In this document: piece after piece, positions 43,561-55,510 of the stretch
How the letters are laid out: each line of letters begins with the position of its first letter
How positions within the stretch are numbered: position 1 is the first letter of the stretch
Assembly (NCBI RefSeq): GCF_029784165.1
Contig: NC_073695.1
Span: forward strand, 141,220,022 to 141,284,021
Direction: 5' to 3'
DNA from: Wyeomyia smithii
Lineage: Eukaryota > Arthropoda > Insecta > Diptera > Culicidae
Length of the DNA: 64,000 nucleotides
The notes under the pieces: generated by a model
Told to the model about the DNA's origin: nothing
Databases searched by the model: none
Seen by the model: the letters and a program-made list of their open reading frames with translations, nothing else
Position numbers and translations under genes: made by a program

Positions 43561-44885
43561 CGATTATGGAACATATTTGTTACCACTAAAAACATTCACC
43601 TGCCAATATGGTTCCATTTAGTTGATTAGTTCGCGAGATGTGCAGAAATTTGTGAAGAAACATGTACTTCCAGAAGAGGGAGGGGCGTCAAACCATTATG
43701 GACATATTTGTTACCTCTAAAAACATTCACATACCAAATTTGGTTGTATTTTCTTGATTGGTTCTTGAGCTGTGCGAAATTTGTGTTTCATTCTCATGGG
43801 ATCCCTCCCTTATAGAAGAGAAAGTCGAGTTTCAAACCATTATGTACATATTTGTTATCACTAAAAACATTCACCTGCCAAATTTTGTTCCATTTGGTTG
43901 ATTAGTTCTCGAGGTGTGCACAAATTTGTGTTTCATCCAACTATTATGGACATATTAGTTACCCCTTAAATAGGGATACCATCTGGTCGAAGTTAGAAAT
44001 CAGGACACCTTTTCTGGGCACAAATTTGTCTAAGTTATTCTATTCTTCGAAGTATGAGCGAATATAACTCGTAATATTTGATTTACTCAGTTTTTTATAC
44101 GCGGGGATACGTACATCGCGGAAAAACGAGTTAATAAAAAAATCAGCGTATAAAAACGAGTAATTTGAAAATCCTTCGATATAAAAATTCGCGTGAAAAA
44201 ACCTCTAATTCGAAAATCCGTGTAGAAAAATACCTAGTAAAAAAACTGAGTGTATCTCTGACGATCCACTTTCATCAAACCACTTTGAATTATTACGCAT
44301 TAGTAGATACTTTAAAAATTCAACACACGTTAACTGTTTCAACTTAAACTTGACAAGTGCCAGATGTTTAATGGTAACGGTCAATGCGTGAGAGATTCGT
44401 CTTATTACTCTAGTGAGATTTAACCAATGAAAAATTTCGATCGCAGTGAGCGTTGTGACCTTGAATCGAAAACACTTATTGAGCAATTTTGAAAAATCCT
44501 GTTCATTGCCACACACCAAAGGTAAATATCTCAAGAAAATCAGGACAAATGCTAAAATATAAAAAATAAATCAGGACGCCCAAATAGGACTTCAAAATCA
44601 GGACATGTCCTGCTAAATCAGGACGAATGGTATCCCTACCCTTAAAACATCCACATGGCAAATTCGGTTTCATTTGCTTGGTTTGTTCTTGAGTTGTGCA
44701 GAAATATATGTTTCATTTGTATGGGACCCCTCCCTTCCAGAAGAGGGAGGGGTCTCAAACTATCATAGGAACCTTTATCGGCACCAAAAACCCCTACATA
44801 CAAATTTTCACGTCGATCGGTTCGGTAGTTTTCGGGTCTATATGGATCAGACAGACAGACAGACTTGACTGCATTTTTATATGTA
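43560..44885 (+). repeat. Second tandem array, unit about 160 bases
   Basis: Units share ATGGACATATTTGTTACC, AAAAACATTCACCTGCCAAA, TTGATTAGTTCT and CCCTCCCTTCCAGAAGAGG. The last unit ends with TTTCACGTCGATCGGTTCGG and CAGACAGACAGAC. It is interrupted by the MITE. Similar units recur at 46735-47045. Confidence 0.8.
43971..44638. mobile_element. MITE-like element with 8-base target duplication
   Basis: Bounded by TAGGGATACCAT (left) and its inverse ATGGTATCCCTA (right), with the direct repeat CCCTTAAA at 43963-43970 and 44639-44646. Removing it restores a continuous tandem unit. TIRs plus an 8-base duplication fit the hAT superfamily. 668 bases with no transposase, hence non-autonomous. Confidence 0.85.
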
Positions 44886-45025
44886 AAGATTACAACATCA
44901 ATATTTTAGAACCTAAAGAGTGAATATACATTGATTGGATTGAAGCGTTCATGTAAATCTATTTTTACAAATAAAAAATTGAATGAGAAAGGCTGGGTCT
45001 GGCCGCTAGGTGGATTAATTTAGGT

Positions 45026-46305
45026 TTTTGAATTAGCATTTGCCAGAAAATATTACATTCCATAACCTTACTTGTAATTGAACAACGCCGTCACTCTAGC
45101 CCAGTTTATTTTCGAAGACAACAGACATATAACTTTCGAATATGGTATCTTCGTTGTTTTTTGATATCTTGAAACTGATGAAATTTTTTCTGATTGATTC
45201 TGTATACTGATAAAATGTTTAAATTGATCTGAATTCTATGACAATTTCAAATTTTCTGTGAATATACATTTTCTACTAAAACTGTTACTCGTTATCGATA
45301 TTTTTTCCACGAGCTTGTATCTGCAGGAAAAAAATTTATGTGACATCTTTGCCACTTTGTGATCGGTGAGTGAGCCAACTTCAACACGACAAATAGATAT
45401 AGAAAGAAGTTTAATTTCTACTAAATCGTACTCAATTAAATATTTTATAGAAGGTTTGCTTTTCGCATATTAAAGAAAATTCGCTGTATTAGAATGAAAG
45501 GTATTTATCAATGGTCCAGAAACCAGAATTAAGGGGAAATTTGGGTCTAGAGCTCTATAGCAATATTTTAGAGAAAAACTTTCTTCTACAAAGTTGTTAC
45601 ATATGATAAAGCGCTAATTGAAAAAGTATCAAAAATTAGGGTGACCAAAATTTTCGAAGCTATCAAGTATCTAACTTTTTAATTTTTGTAGATAGAAAAC
45701 CTTGTTCTACAATTTTCTAGGTTCAATAATTTTGGATAACTTTGTAAAAAAAAGTTTTTCTCTAAAACATTGCTATAGAGCTCTAGACCCAAATTTCCCC
45801 CTAAATTTGGTTTCTGGACCATTGTGAATGTTAAAGACAATATTTTTTCTTCTAAGATAGAGTGCTGCAAAGAAATAATCAAAATACAGACCCCGTTCGA
45901 TTTTGGCACAACGCCAGAATTTTTTCTGTTGCCAAAATCGAACAATGCCAATAATGAATGGTTCTGTTTCCATGACTTTTTTGACTTTTCAAATGGTCAA
46001 AACCGGCCTTAACAGTAGAAATGGCCACTAATGAACTAGTTTTAGTTCCAAGTCATTTGAGGTGTCGCTTGATGAATTTGGGTTGACGACCTAGATACAT
46101 GATATTACCACTCGAACCAAAACACCTTCCTTTTGAAAGATGTTGCGCTTAAATTGGTTAAAATGAATCAAGCAAACTACAAAAGTAAAACGAGCTCAAA
46201 TCAAACATGGCTTTAAAAAAAATATTGTAGTCCCGCGTCAACTATGCGGTCGTGTCTTGGATTCCACCCTCCTACTATTATTTTTAAATTCATCGGTATT
46301 GTTTC
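45026..46305. other. Non-coding region with an inverted repeat
   Basis: No gene recognised. Arms 45509-45598 and 45737-45824 are inverse of each other (CAATGGTCCAGAAACC ... GGTTTCTGGACCATTG). Confidence 0.6.
45509..45824. repeat. Inverted repeat, arms about 88 bases
   Basis: Arms share GGGTCTAGAGCTCTATAGCAA and its inverse and AGAGAAAAACTTT/AAAGTTTTTCTCT. The 138-base centre is AT-rich. Foldback or MITE-like. Confidence 0.75.
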
Positions 46306-46315
46306 AACTACGTCA

Positions 46316-46587
46316 GCGGTTCTCAACCTTTTTTTGTCCGCCTACCCCTTGGCGATATTTTCCAAATCAATTGTACCCCATGGCTTAGAATGTTCTCGCA
46401 GAGTGGGAGAGAGTAGTGGTAGATCATGTTGTTGTAGTCTAGTTCAGGTTTCGAATTGCACTGTGATTTGTTTGATTGCTACATGTTTTAAGAGCAAGTT
46501 TGAACAACAAATAGAGTATTTAAAAAAAATTGCTTTGTCCGCCATTACTGATTTTTTTTTCGCGTACCCCCTGAAGGCTCTACGTTG
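46316..46587. mobile_element. Short insertion flanked by AACTACGTCA repeats
   Basis: The direct repeat AACTACGTCA lies at 46306-46315 and 46588-46597. The left end begins GCGGTTCTCAACC, reminiscent of hAT-derived MITE ends; the right end has only weak inverse similarity. No ORF. Confidence 0.55.
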
Positions 46588-46734
46588 AACTACGTCAACG
46601 ATTTGTTTTCTTCTGTTTTCTGCTTGCAGGTGAATGAAAAAAAGTCTCAAAAATCGCGATAAATTTATTTTTTAAGCTGTTTGTTATTTGAATGACACTA
46701 ACAGCACAACTGCTTTATGCAAACACTAGTACCT

Positions 46735-47045
46735 AACCTACGAACTAGTAGTGAAATTTATGTTTCACTTATATGAGAGCCCTCCATTCCAGAGGAGAGA
46801 GGGGTGTCAAGTTACCAATGACATATTTCTTACTTCTAAAAACCTCACTATGTCAAATTTGGTTCCATTTGCTTGATTAGTTTTCAAGTTACGCTGAAGT
46901 TTGTAATATATTTGTATGGGAGCCCTCCCTTTAAGAAGAGGAAGGGGTCTCGAGCTACTCTTATAATCTTTTCCGACCTCAAAAACCCCTACATAACAAT
47001 TTTCACGCCGATTGGTACAGTAGGTACAGCGTTGTGCAACAGTAC
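46735..47045 (+). repeat. Two further units of the 160-base repeat
   Basis: GAGAGCCCTCCATTCCAGAG, ACCAATGACATATTT and TTTCACGCCGATTGGTACAG match the array at 43560-44885. Confidence 0.8.
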
Positions 47046-47082
47046 TAAAATATTGAATCTAAATAGAAAACCAGTTCATACT

Positions 47083-47414
<332 letters not shown>

Positions 47415-48066
47415 CGGCAGAGCTGTATGCCACCACGGGTCGGTATTTGGCGATTACCGTAGGCCACGGAAGTGCTAACTGCAAGAACGCAGTCCCGGAC
47501 CATCAGCGAGAGCTAGCCTAGGTTGTGGTGAGACTCAGGCATTGGGCCGCCGAATTCTCACAAAAGCCACATTATCCGGAAGCAGCTCTGACGGAGCGAA
47601 TAGTGCCGCTCCCACCACCCAAATGCACTAATTCGCCCATTGGGATTGATGCCAGTAAGTTCCCAATTACGGTAACTGGTCGCAACGCCATATGATAAGA
47701 GTCGGATTTCGTTTTCGTACCACGATTCTGGGCTGGCACCTGCGCCGAGCTCTCTTAGTAAGGTCGTGTGACAACGGCTTGAAACGGCGAGACAACAACC
47801 GGTGCAGGGGTCTCCGTCCCGTAAAACCTGGCAGGCCTTCCAGTACGTTCCAAATTCATTGCCCGGTGGGAACCGGGCAGGAGTGGGATCAGATGTCCTT
47901 TCTTGACTTGCGCCGGTCGGGGGTGTCATAGTTGCTCATAAGGCGCTATGGCAGCCGCCCCTAGCCATGGCCTCACTGCTTCGGCATAGGCTACCATGGG
48001 ACCAGATAGGCGACCACTCCAGTATGGATAAGGATAGCGGCTGGAAGGGGGACCCACTTAACAAAT
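47415..48066 (+). promoter_or_regulatory. R1-clade 5' UTR
   Basis: 652 non-coding GC-rich bases before the ORF1 ATG. In this group the promoter normally lies here, but I see no specific element that proves it. Confidence 0.55.
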
Positions 48067-49485
48067 ATGAATAATGAACATAATGAAGATCAACAATTGG
48101 GCGCAGATGGGTTGAAAAACCCGTTTGCACGAGGAGGCATCCAGAGGTCTCCGCCGAGAAAGGCGGAGATGGATGCAGTAAAGGACGCCTGCGAAGACGG
48201 CAAAGGCAGTACGCCTACCGGATCGACGCAAGACATCGCAGTGGCTGGTCCACTGTTGATAAAGGCGGTCGGAAGACAGCGAGACACGCTACCGAAGGTA
48301 GTAGCGCTGTCGGAGTAGCTCGATGCCATAATCAAGTTTGCGAAAAGTCGCACCAACACGACGAAGTACCTGAAGCAGGCTCTCTACATGCTTCGGTCCT
48401 CCGTCGATGCTGCGAAGAAGGAGCACGCCGAGCTCAAGGCAAGAGCGGTGGCTGCAGAGAAGAATGCAACGGAGGTGACCGGAAGGGCGACGAAGTCGGT
48501 CCAAACGGACACCTGCATGTTTGCAGCGGTTTGCGCCTCCGGGTCAGCCGCAAAAAGAGCAAGGCAGTCTCCGGGGGAAGCCCCCGAGAACAGCAAGAAA
48601 CGGTTGGTTGTGGTAAGCCCGCGAGATAGCACACCAACGGCCTCCAAGTCCGCCGAAAAGTCTGCCGAAGTGGCAGCTACGGGAAACCCTTGGGTTACCG
48701 TGGGAGGAAGGAAGCGCCAAAAAGACAGCAAGCGCAACGACGAGAAGGCGACAAATCGCCCAAAAATGGGAAAGAAGGCGCGAAGCAGGGGCGACGCCCT
48801 CATACTCAAGACGGAGGGGTCCAAGTACTCCGAAGTCTTGAAGAAAATGAGAGGCGAAACCCAGCTCAAGGATCTGGGAGCGGATGTGCGGACCATCCGT
48901 CGTTCTCGCACCGACGAGATGATCCTTGAGCTCCGTAAGGATGCTAAAAACAAGGGCGCTGCCTACAAGACGGTAGCCGAGCAGGTTCTCGGGAAAGATG
49001 TGCAAATTCGGGCACTCACCTCAGAGGTGACTCTCCAGCTCAAAAACCTGGATGAAATCACCGAGAGGTGCGATATTGCACAGGCCCTCAAGGAGAAGTG
49101 CGGAGTGGAAGTAGCCACTGGGGTAATTCGCCTCCGAAAGGGTCCAGCGGGGACCCAGGTGGCCACTTTCCGGCTTGCATCGGCCGATGCAACTCTGGCC
49201 CTGAAGACAGCCAAACTTAAGGTTGGCTGGTCAGTATGTCCCCTGAGCATACTCCAGCAGCCGGACGTTTGCTTCAGGTGTTTCGAGGGAGGACACAAGT
49301 CCTGGACCTGCAAGGGGCCCGATAGGAGCCAGTTATGTAGGCGTTGTGGTGGTGCTGGCCATAAAGCTAAAGACTGCGGGGAGCCTCCCAGGTGCTTGGT
49401 ATGTACTGGAAAACGGGACGCCAAGCACTTTATGGGAGGCCCACGGTGCCCAGCCGGTAAGGCGGCCACGAAACCACGGGCGTGA
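48067..49485 (+). pseudogene. R1-clade ORF1 with one in-frame stop
   Basis: ATG 48067 (MNNEHNEDQQLGADG) to TGA 49483-49485, 472 codons. TAG 48316-48318 interrupts after VVALSE, and the frame continues at once with LDAIIKFAKS, so it is a point mutation. The middle part is Lys/Glu-rich (EHAELKARAVAAEKN), possibly helical. The region around GAAYKTVAEQVLGKDVQIRALTSEV leads to the RNA-binding end. Three knuckles close it: CFRCFEGGHKSWTC, CRRCGGAGHKAKDC and CLVCTGKRDAKHFMGGPRC. The protein would package element RNA. Confidence 0.88.
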
Positions 49486-52400
49486 GGGTGACACAATTGA
49501 ACCTGAACCATTGCTATGCGGCACAGCAGCTGCTATACCAAGCAGCGTCTGAGTCGCGGTCGGACATCGCAATCGTATCGGACCCCTACTGCATTCCTCC
49601 CGCAAACGGTAATTGGGTTGCAGATAAGTCCAGTACGGCGGCCATATGCACGACCAGCAAGTTCCCGGTTCAGGAGGTTGTGTCAACCTCAAATGAAGGA
49701 TACGCGGTTGCCAAGGTGGACGGAGTGTTCTACTGCAGTTGCTATGCTCCGCCGCGTTGGTCTATCGAAAGGTTCACCCAGATGGTCGATTTGTTATCTA
49801 TGGAGCTGACGGGACTAACACCCTTAGTAGTGGCGGGCGACTTCAACGCTTGGGCTGTTGAGTGGGGAAGCCGCCGCACGAACCGGAGGGGTCAGATCTT
49901 GTTGGAAGCTTTGGCAAAGCTCAACCTAGATCTGGCCAACGTTGGAACCAAGTGTACATTCAGCAGAAATGGTGCGGAGTCGATCATCGACGTGACGTTC
50001 TCCAGCCCAGGACTGATCGTGAACTGGAGGGTAGACGATGGCTACACCTATAGTGACCACCAGTCGGTCTGCTATAGCGTAGTCCAGAACGTGAGGCGGC
50101 AGGCGACGGGTAGAGCCAATACTCCGACCGTCCGCGGGTGGAAGACATCGCATTTCGATGCCGAGGTATTTGCAGAAGCAATGAGAAGAGAGCGCGAGGG
50201 GGGCAGTTGGCTCCGCCCGAGTGCTGACCAATTAGTTGCCACATTATCGCGGGCGTGCGACGCCACCATGCCTAGGACCCGCCAACCTAGGAATGGTAAG
50301 TCACCGGTATACTGGTGGACCGACGCGATAGCGGACCTCCGTAGCGCGTGCCTCCGTGCAAGACGGATGTTGCAACGTGCACGTACCGATGCACAGAGGG
50401 TAGAGCGTCGTGTAGTATTCGGATCTGCAAGATCGGCGCTTAAAGTGCGATAAAGGCGAGCAAAAGGGCCTGCTTCGATAGGCTATGCGCGGGTGCCAAT
50501 ACGAATCCGTGGGGCAACGCCTACAGAGTCGTAATGGCGAAGACCAAAGGCGTGTTGGCGCCTGCAGAGCGATCACCAGCGATGCTGGAGCGTATCATCG
50601 AGGGACTCTTTCCACGACACGAGCCAAATACTTGGCCTCCGGTTGCTGAGTCTCACGTCCGACGTTCCAGTATCTCAGACATAGACCAGGGATGGTCGGC
50701 CAACCTGCCGGGCATCCAATCCGTGAGAGACGGCAGCCGTGCAGAGGTTGTGGAGGAGGTAAGGGTTACGAATGAGGAACTCATCGTGATCGCCAACTCC
50801 CTAAAGGTGAGCAAGGCACCGGGACCGGATGGAATCCCGAACTTGGCCATCAGGACGGCCATGAAAGTGGCCCCCGATCTATTTCGAGCAGTCATGCAGA
50901 AGTACCTGGATGACTGCCTCTTTCCGGACAGGTGGAAGCGACAGAGATTGGTGCTGTTGCCGAAGGCTGGGAAACCGCCAGGGGACCCATCGGCATACAG
51001 ACCTATCTGTCTGCTGGACACTACGGGCAAGGTGCTTGAGAGGATTATCCTTAACAGACTGGTGAAGTACACAGAGGGTGTAAACGGTCTGGCAAGTAAC
51101 CAGTTCGGCTTCCGGAAAGGTAGATCCACGCTGGATGCTATTCTCTCTGTCACCAAGACGGCAGAGGTAGCACTCCAGCGTAAGAGTTGGGGCATTCGCT
51201 ATTGCGCAATCGTCACGCTTGACGTGAAGAATGCATTCAATAGCGCCAGTTGGGACTCCATAGCGCTCGCGCTTAGGAGCATCCACGTACCGGTGTCGTT
51301 GTACAAGATTTTGGAAAATTATTTCCAGAATCGGGTACTAGTTTACAACACGGAGGAGGGTCAGAAGTGCGTCCCAATCACCGCAGGGGTACCGCAAGGT
51401 TCCATCCTGGGCCCGGTGTTGTGGAATGTCATGTATGACGGGGTGTTGAAACTAAAGTTCCCTGTAGGGGTTGTGATCGTCGGTTTCGCAGACGACATCA
51501 CGCTAGAGGTCTACGGCGAGTCGATCGAAGAGGTCGAGTTGACGGCCGCGCACTGCATACGCAAGGTCGAAGACTGGATGCACTCTAGGAAACTGGAGTT
51601 AGCGCACCATAAAACGGAGGTTACGGTTGTGAACAACCGCAAATTAGAGCAACAGGCGGTGGTCAGAGTCGGTGACTGCACCATTACCTCAAGGCGTTCC
51701 TTGAAGCTCTTGGGGGTTATGGTTGACGATAAGCTCACATTTAAGAGTCACGTCGACTATGCCTGTAAGAGGGCTTCAACGGCCGCTGCAGGACTATCTC
51801 GAATGATGTCCAATAGCTCAGCGGTATATGGCAGCAAGCGTAAACTTCTTGCCAGCGTGGTTTCGTCCATACTTAGGTATGGTGGGCCAGCGTGGTCCAA
51901 AGCGTTAGGTACCAACAGTCATCGTCGAAAACTGGAAAGTACCTACAGGCTCATGTGCCTGAGGGTTGTGAGCGCGTACCGTACAGTGTCATACGACGCA
52001 ATCTGCGTCCTGTCCGGCATGATGCCTATCAGCATAGCCATTAAGGAGGATGTAGAATGCTTCGATCAACGTGACACAAGGGGTATACGAGGCACCAGAA
52101 GGTCATTCTCGATGATCAGATGGCAGCAGGAATGGTCCAATTCCGCAAAGGGTAGATGGACGCATCGACTTATTCCGGACGTATCCGGATGGGTCGGGAG
52201 GCGCCATGGAGAAGTTAACTTCCACTTGACACAGATTCTGTCAGGTCATGGTTGCTTCAGGCAGTATCTACACAGATTCGGGCATGCGGGGTCCCCCATG
52301 TGTCCCGAGTGCGCGGATGCGGAAGAAACTGCTGAGTATGTCTTCTTCGTGTGCCCTCGTTTTGTGCATGCGCGGAGCGACATGATGGTAGTGAGCGGGC

Positions 52401-52543
52401 CAGACACCACTCCGGACAACCTAGTTCGGAGGATGTGTAAAGACCCAAACATTTGGAGGGCGGTTTGTACAGCCGCCTCTCAAATAGTTTTAGAATTGCA
52501 AAACAGGCGACAGGTTGACCACCGACACGCCAGTGTTAGCTAA
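49482..52543 (+). pseudogene. R1-clade ORF2: APE endonuclease and RT, one frameshift
   Basis: GTG 49482 overlaps the ORF1 stop as GTGA; no ATG opens this frame before the endonuclease core. Endonuclease: QLNLNHC, SDIAIVSDPY, VVAGDFNAWAVEWGS, IIDVTFSS and SDHQSVCYSV, all expected residues present. A 1-base loss in an A-run near 50447 shifts frame. The RT piece runs to TAA 52541-52543 with SKAPGPDGIPNLAI, LDVKNAFNSASW, AGVPQGSILGPVLWN and FADDITLEVYG, then a C-terminal CPECADAEETAEYVFFVC, where the His of copy 1 has become Tyr. The frameshift is the only severe lesion seen. Confidence 0.9.
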
Positions 52544-52808
52544 CGGCCAGTCTCCAGGTTAGTTAGCTAAGTTAGCAAAGAGATCTATAGAACCAAGAGG
52601 GTGCACAGAGCACAAAAGCCGCTCCCCGAAGCAATACCTAGCGGTGGTCCCGGGGAGTATTATGGGCTGGAGACTGGAGGGGTTTTAGTGGGTCCGGTCA
52701 CTGATTCAAACCAACCCCACACTCCCTGAGGTTGGTCACCTCAGGGGTTTGGATGCAAATTTCCCCTCCACCTGAAACAAAAAAAAAAAAAACAAAAAAA
52801 AAAAAAAA
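52544..52808 (+). other. R1-clade 3' UTR and A-rich tail
   Basis: Shares GCTGGAGACTGGAGGGGTTT with copy 1 and ends in an A-run with two C interruptions. Confidence 0.85.
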
Positions 52809-53061
52809 CACATGACATTCCACAACACCGCGCCCAGGATGGAACCTTGCGGCACCACTGATATAGATCAACAGACTGGTGAAGTACACAGAGGGTGTAA
52901 ACGGTCTGGCGAGTAACCAGTTCGGCTTCCGGAATGGTAGGTCCACGCTGGATGCTATTCTCTCTGTCACCAAGACGGCAGAGGTAGCACTTCAGCGTAA
53001 GAGTTGGGGTATTCGGTACTGCGCACTCGTCACGCTCGACGTGAGGAGTGTGCTCAACAGT
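52809..53061. mobile_element. Rearranged R1-clade RT fragments
   Basis: 52809-52855 on - continues the target fragment of 47385-47414 (RT codons around AGVPQGSILG inverted). After a short GATATAGAT linker, 52866-53055 on + equals the RT region 51055-51245 (LVKYTEGVNGLASNQFGFR). Both come from the same RT but in opposite orientation. The direct part ends at the integrase of G1. Confidence 0.82.
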
Positions 53062-54180
53062 CATCAGTAGATCCGTGGTACTGCTTAATGAAAGCGAAGG
53101 TTACGAAATGTCCCGATAACTTTGTCGATTTTAAAGTGGAGAACAACGAACTCTATAAATTCGTGTCCGTTCCAGACGAACCTCACGATTCCAGGTTCGA
53201 ATGGAAGCTGATACCCCCTCCGAAATGCATTGCAAACATTCTTAGAGAATGCCATGACAACGCCATGCATCCGGGTTATGAAAAAACGTTGGCCAAAGTG
53301 CGGCAACGTTACTACTGGCCCAAAATGGCTACTGAAATTCGACGATTTGTACAACGATGCTACACGTGCAAAGAAGTCAAAGCCACCTGTGTTCCGTTAG
53401 CCCCGAAATGGGAAAAATGCGCATAGCTTCACGCCCGTGGCAAATAATTTCCGTGGACTACATAGGCCCGCTCCCCCGAAGTCGAAAAGGAAACCAATAT
53501 ATATTTGTCGTAACGGACTATTTCTCAAAATGGACCATGATCCAGGCAGTCAAAAAAATTGACAGCTCAAGTATGTGTGCCTTATTAAGAGATCACTGGT
53601 TTTACAGGAACTCAGTACCAGAAATCGTTATTTCGGACAATGGAAGTTGTTTTCTTTCGAAACAATTTAAAGAATTGCTTTTACGCTTTGGTGTGGTGCA
53701 TTGGCTTAACTCTCGATATCACTCGCAGGCAAACCCTGTCGAGAGAGTGAATTGCACGATTGATACCGCCATCAGAACCTACGTTCAGGAAGATCAACGA
53801 GCACGGGATATGCGCCTTCCCGAAATTGAAATGATCATAAATACTAGTGTCCACGCCTCAACGGGTATGACACCGTTTTTCATTACGCATGGTCACGAGC
53901 TCTCGGAGGTCGCTGACGACCACCGGCGTGCTCGTCACCATAAGCCGCTTACTAATCAAGAACTGGAAGAAAGGCGAAAGCAGATGTTTTCCCGAATCTA
54001 TGAACTTGTAAGCCAGAATCTGATTAAAGCACACGAATCGTCGAAAGCAAAATATAATTTGAGACATCACCGCTTTGCAAAACCGTACGTGGTGGGGCAA
54101 GTAGTATACCGCCGTAATATGAAACTATCCAACGCGTCTGAGCACTAGAACGCCAAATACGGACGCCAATATTTGCCATG
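53062..54180 (+). pseudogene. Gypsy element G1 integrase, reversed relative to its pol
   Basis: DPWYCLMKAKV opens the zinc-binding part: HDNAMHPGYEKTLAKVRQRYYW and CYTCKEVK give the HHCC ligands. A frameshift near 53390-53425 leads to the core: IISVDYIGPLPRS (first Asp), EIVISDNGSCFLS (second Asp) and NPVERVNCTI (Glu). The C-terminal part (FAKPYVVGQVVYRRN) runs past a TAG at 54146-54148 to about 54180. There it meets the RNase H end of the opposite strand. The DDE triad is complete; the frameshift and stop disable it. Confidence 0.85.
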
Positions 54181-55510
54181 TAACGGTTACTTCGGCAATG
54201 CTTCGTGATAGGGCGTCTGCGACAACGTTTTCCTTCCCCTTCCTGTGTATTACCGTCACATCGTATTGTTGAAAACCGAGACTCCATCTGCTGCACCGTG
54301 ATCCAACTTTCCATTTGGAATGAAGTATGTGGGTTAAAGCTGACGAATCGGTTACCAGCGTAAAATGGTAACCCTCTATGTACCCTCGAAATGACTCGAT
54401 CGCCAAGAGAGCGGCCAACGTTTCTTTTTCCGCGGCATGGTAATTGCGTTGAGGGGAGGTGAGCTTATGGGAATAGTACGCGATGACTTTTTCCCCGTCG
54501 CTTTGTAGCTGTGTCAATACTCCAGCTACCGCAACGTCGCTAGCGTCTGTTTAAATAACGAACTCTTTTGTAAAATCTGGGCAGGATAATATTGGGGACG
54601 AGATCAATAGTTCCTTTATTGCACAGAAGGACTTCTCGGCCTCCTCATTCCATTTAATAATTTTGGATGTTGTCTTCAACAAGTCCGACAAAGGTGAGGT
54701 GATTCCGCTAAAGTTAGCAATAAACCTGCGGTAATAATTAATCATTCCCAGAAACCGTCGCAGTTTAGTAATTGTATTTGGTCGTTCGTATTCGATTATA
54801 GGAAGTATCTTTTCTGGGTTTGTTCTTAGCTCATTAGCCGTCAGTAAAAAGCCTAGAAACGGTATTTCCGAAACACCAAACTTTGATTTTTTTAAGTTAA
54901 TACTCAAATTAGCCTCCGTTAACCTTCGAGCTATTTACTTAAGTAGTAGAATATGGTGCTAGAAAGTTTCCGTCACCACCACAATGTCATCAAGGTAGAC
55001 GAACACGTGGGATTCCAGTGCACCATGGCCTAAAACTTTGTCTATCAGTCTGGCCAACGTGGCGGGACTATTGATGAGACCGAATGGCATCCTAGTGTAC
55101 TGGAACAGACCTTTACCTTGAACGCTAAACGCTGTAAATTTCCGTGACTCGGGGTGGAGGGCTATTTGCAGGAAAGCTTCTGACAAATCTATCGTTGATA
55201 AAAATCTAGCTTTTGGAAGCTGACCTAAGATTCTTCCAGGGTGCGGCAGCGGGTAAGCATCGCGAATCGTACGTTCGTTGATCTTTCTTGCATCTAAACA
55301 TAGCCTAACCTTGTTCGGTTTTATCACCGGTACACAATTTAGTGACCACTCTGAATTGCTAGGCTCTATAATTTTAGCATCTAGCAACCTTTGCAGTTCT
55401 TGTGACACAAGCTGCTGAGTTTTTGGTGACATAACATAGGGAAATTGGCGCACCGGCGAGCGCGTTTTGTACTCATCGCGTGAGAGACAACTGCCCCGGT
55501 TGTGCACCAA
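54181..55510 (-). pseudogene. Gypsy element G1 reverse transcriptase and RNase H
   Basis: RT on the minus strand: VIKPNKVRLCLDARKINE, FLSTIDLSEAFLQIAL, YTRMPFGLINSPATLARL and VFVYLDDIVVV (about 54985), with the YLDD catalytic pair. Two stops (54959 and about 54927) interrupt the thumb, then PFLGFLLTANELRTNPEK and LRRFLGMINYYRRFIANF. A stop at 54551 precedes the RNase H (EKETLAALLAIESF, TDSSALTHI, KGKENVVADALSR). Apart from these single codons the frame is continuous. Confidence 0.87.

Larger units (their letters stand above)
41641..45025 (+). repeat. Dispersed repeat family 'R', copy 2
   Basis: Starts TTGCCTTTCTCCTAGAAAGG and ends GAGAAAGGCTGGGTCT...GGTGGATTAATTTAGG, giving short inverted ends GCCTTTCTC/GAGAAAGGC. 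Inside are (TG)n at 41764-41812, several GAGATGGC.G.CCGATTTTCA blocks (41840-42500), two tandem arrays and a 668-base MITE (43971-44638). No coding potential. It looks like a composite non-autonomous repeat. Its class is unknown to me, but its wording is familiar from mosquito genomes. Confidence 0.75.
47415..52808 (+). mobile_element. R1-clade non-LTR retrotransposon, copy 2, apparently full length
   Basis: 5' UTR (47415-48066), ORF1, ORF2, 3' UTR and an A-rich tail at 52777-52808. Flanked by CACATGACATTCC (13 bases; a 14th A is ambiguous with the tail) at 47402-47414 and 52809-52822. About 5.4 kb. One stop in ORF1 and one frameshift in ORF2 disable it, so it is relatively young. Confidence 0.9.

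Noticed and set aside
46244..46588. 114-codon ORF
   Set aside because: Covers the MITE-like insertion at 46316-46587; no domain.
48384..48953. 189-codon minus-strand ORF in R1 ORF1
   Set aside because: Antisense of the conserved ORF1 frame, with no recognisable domain.
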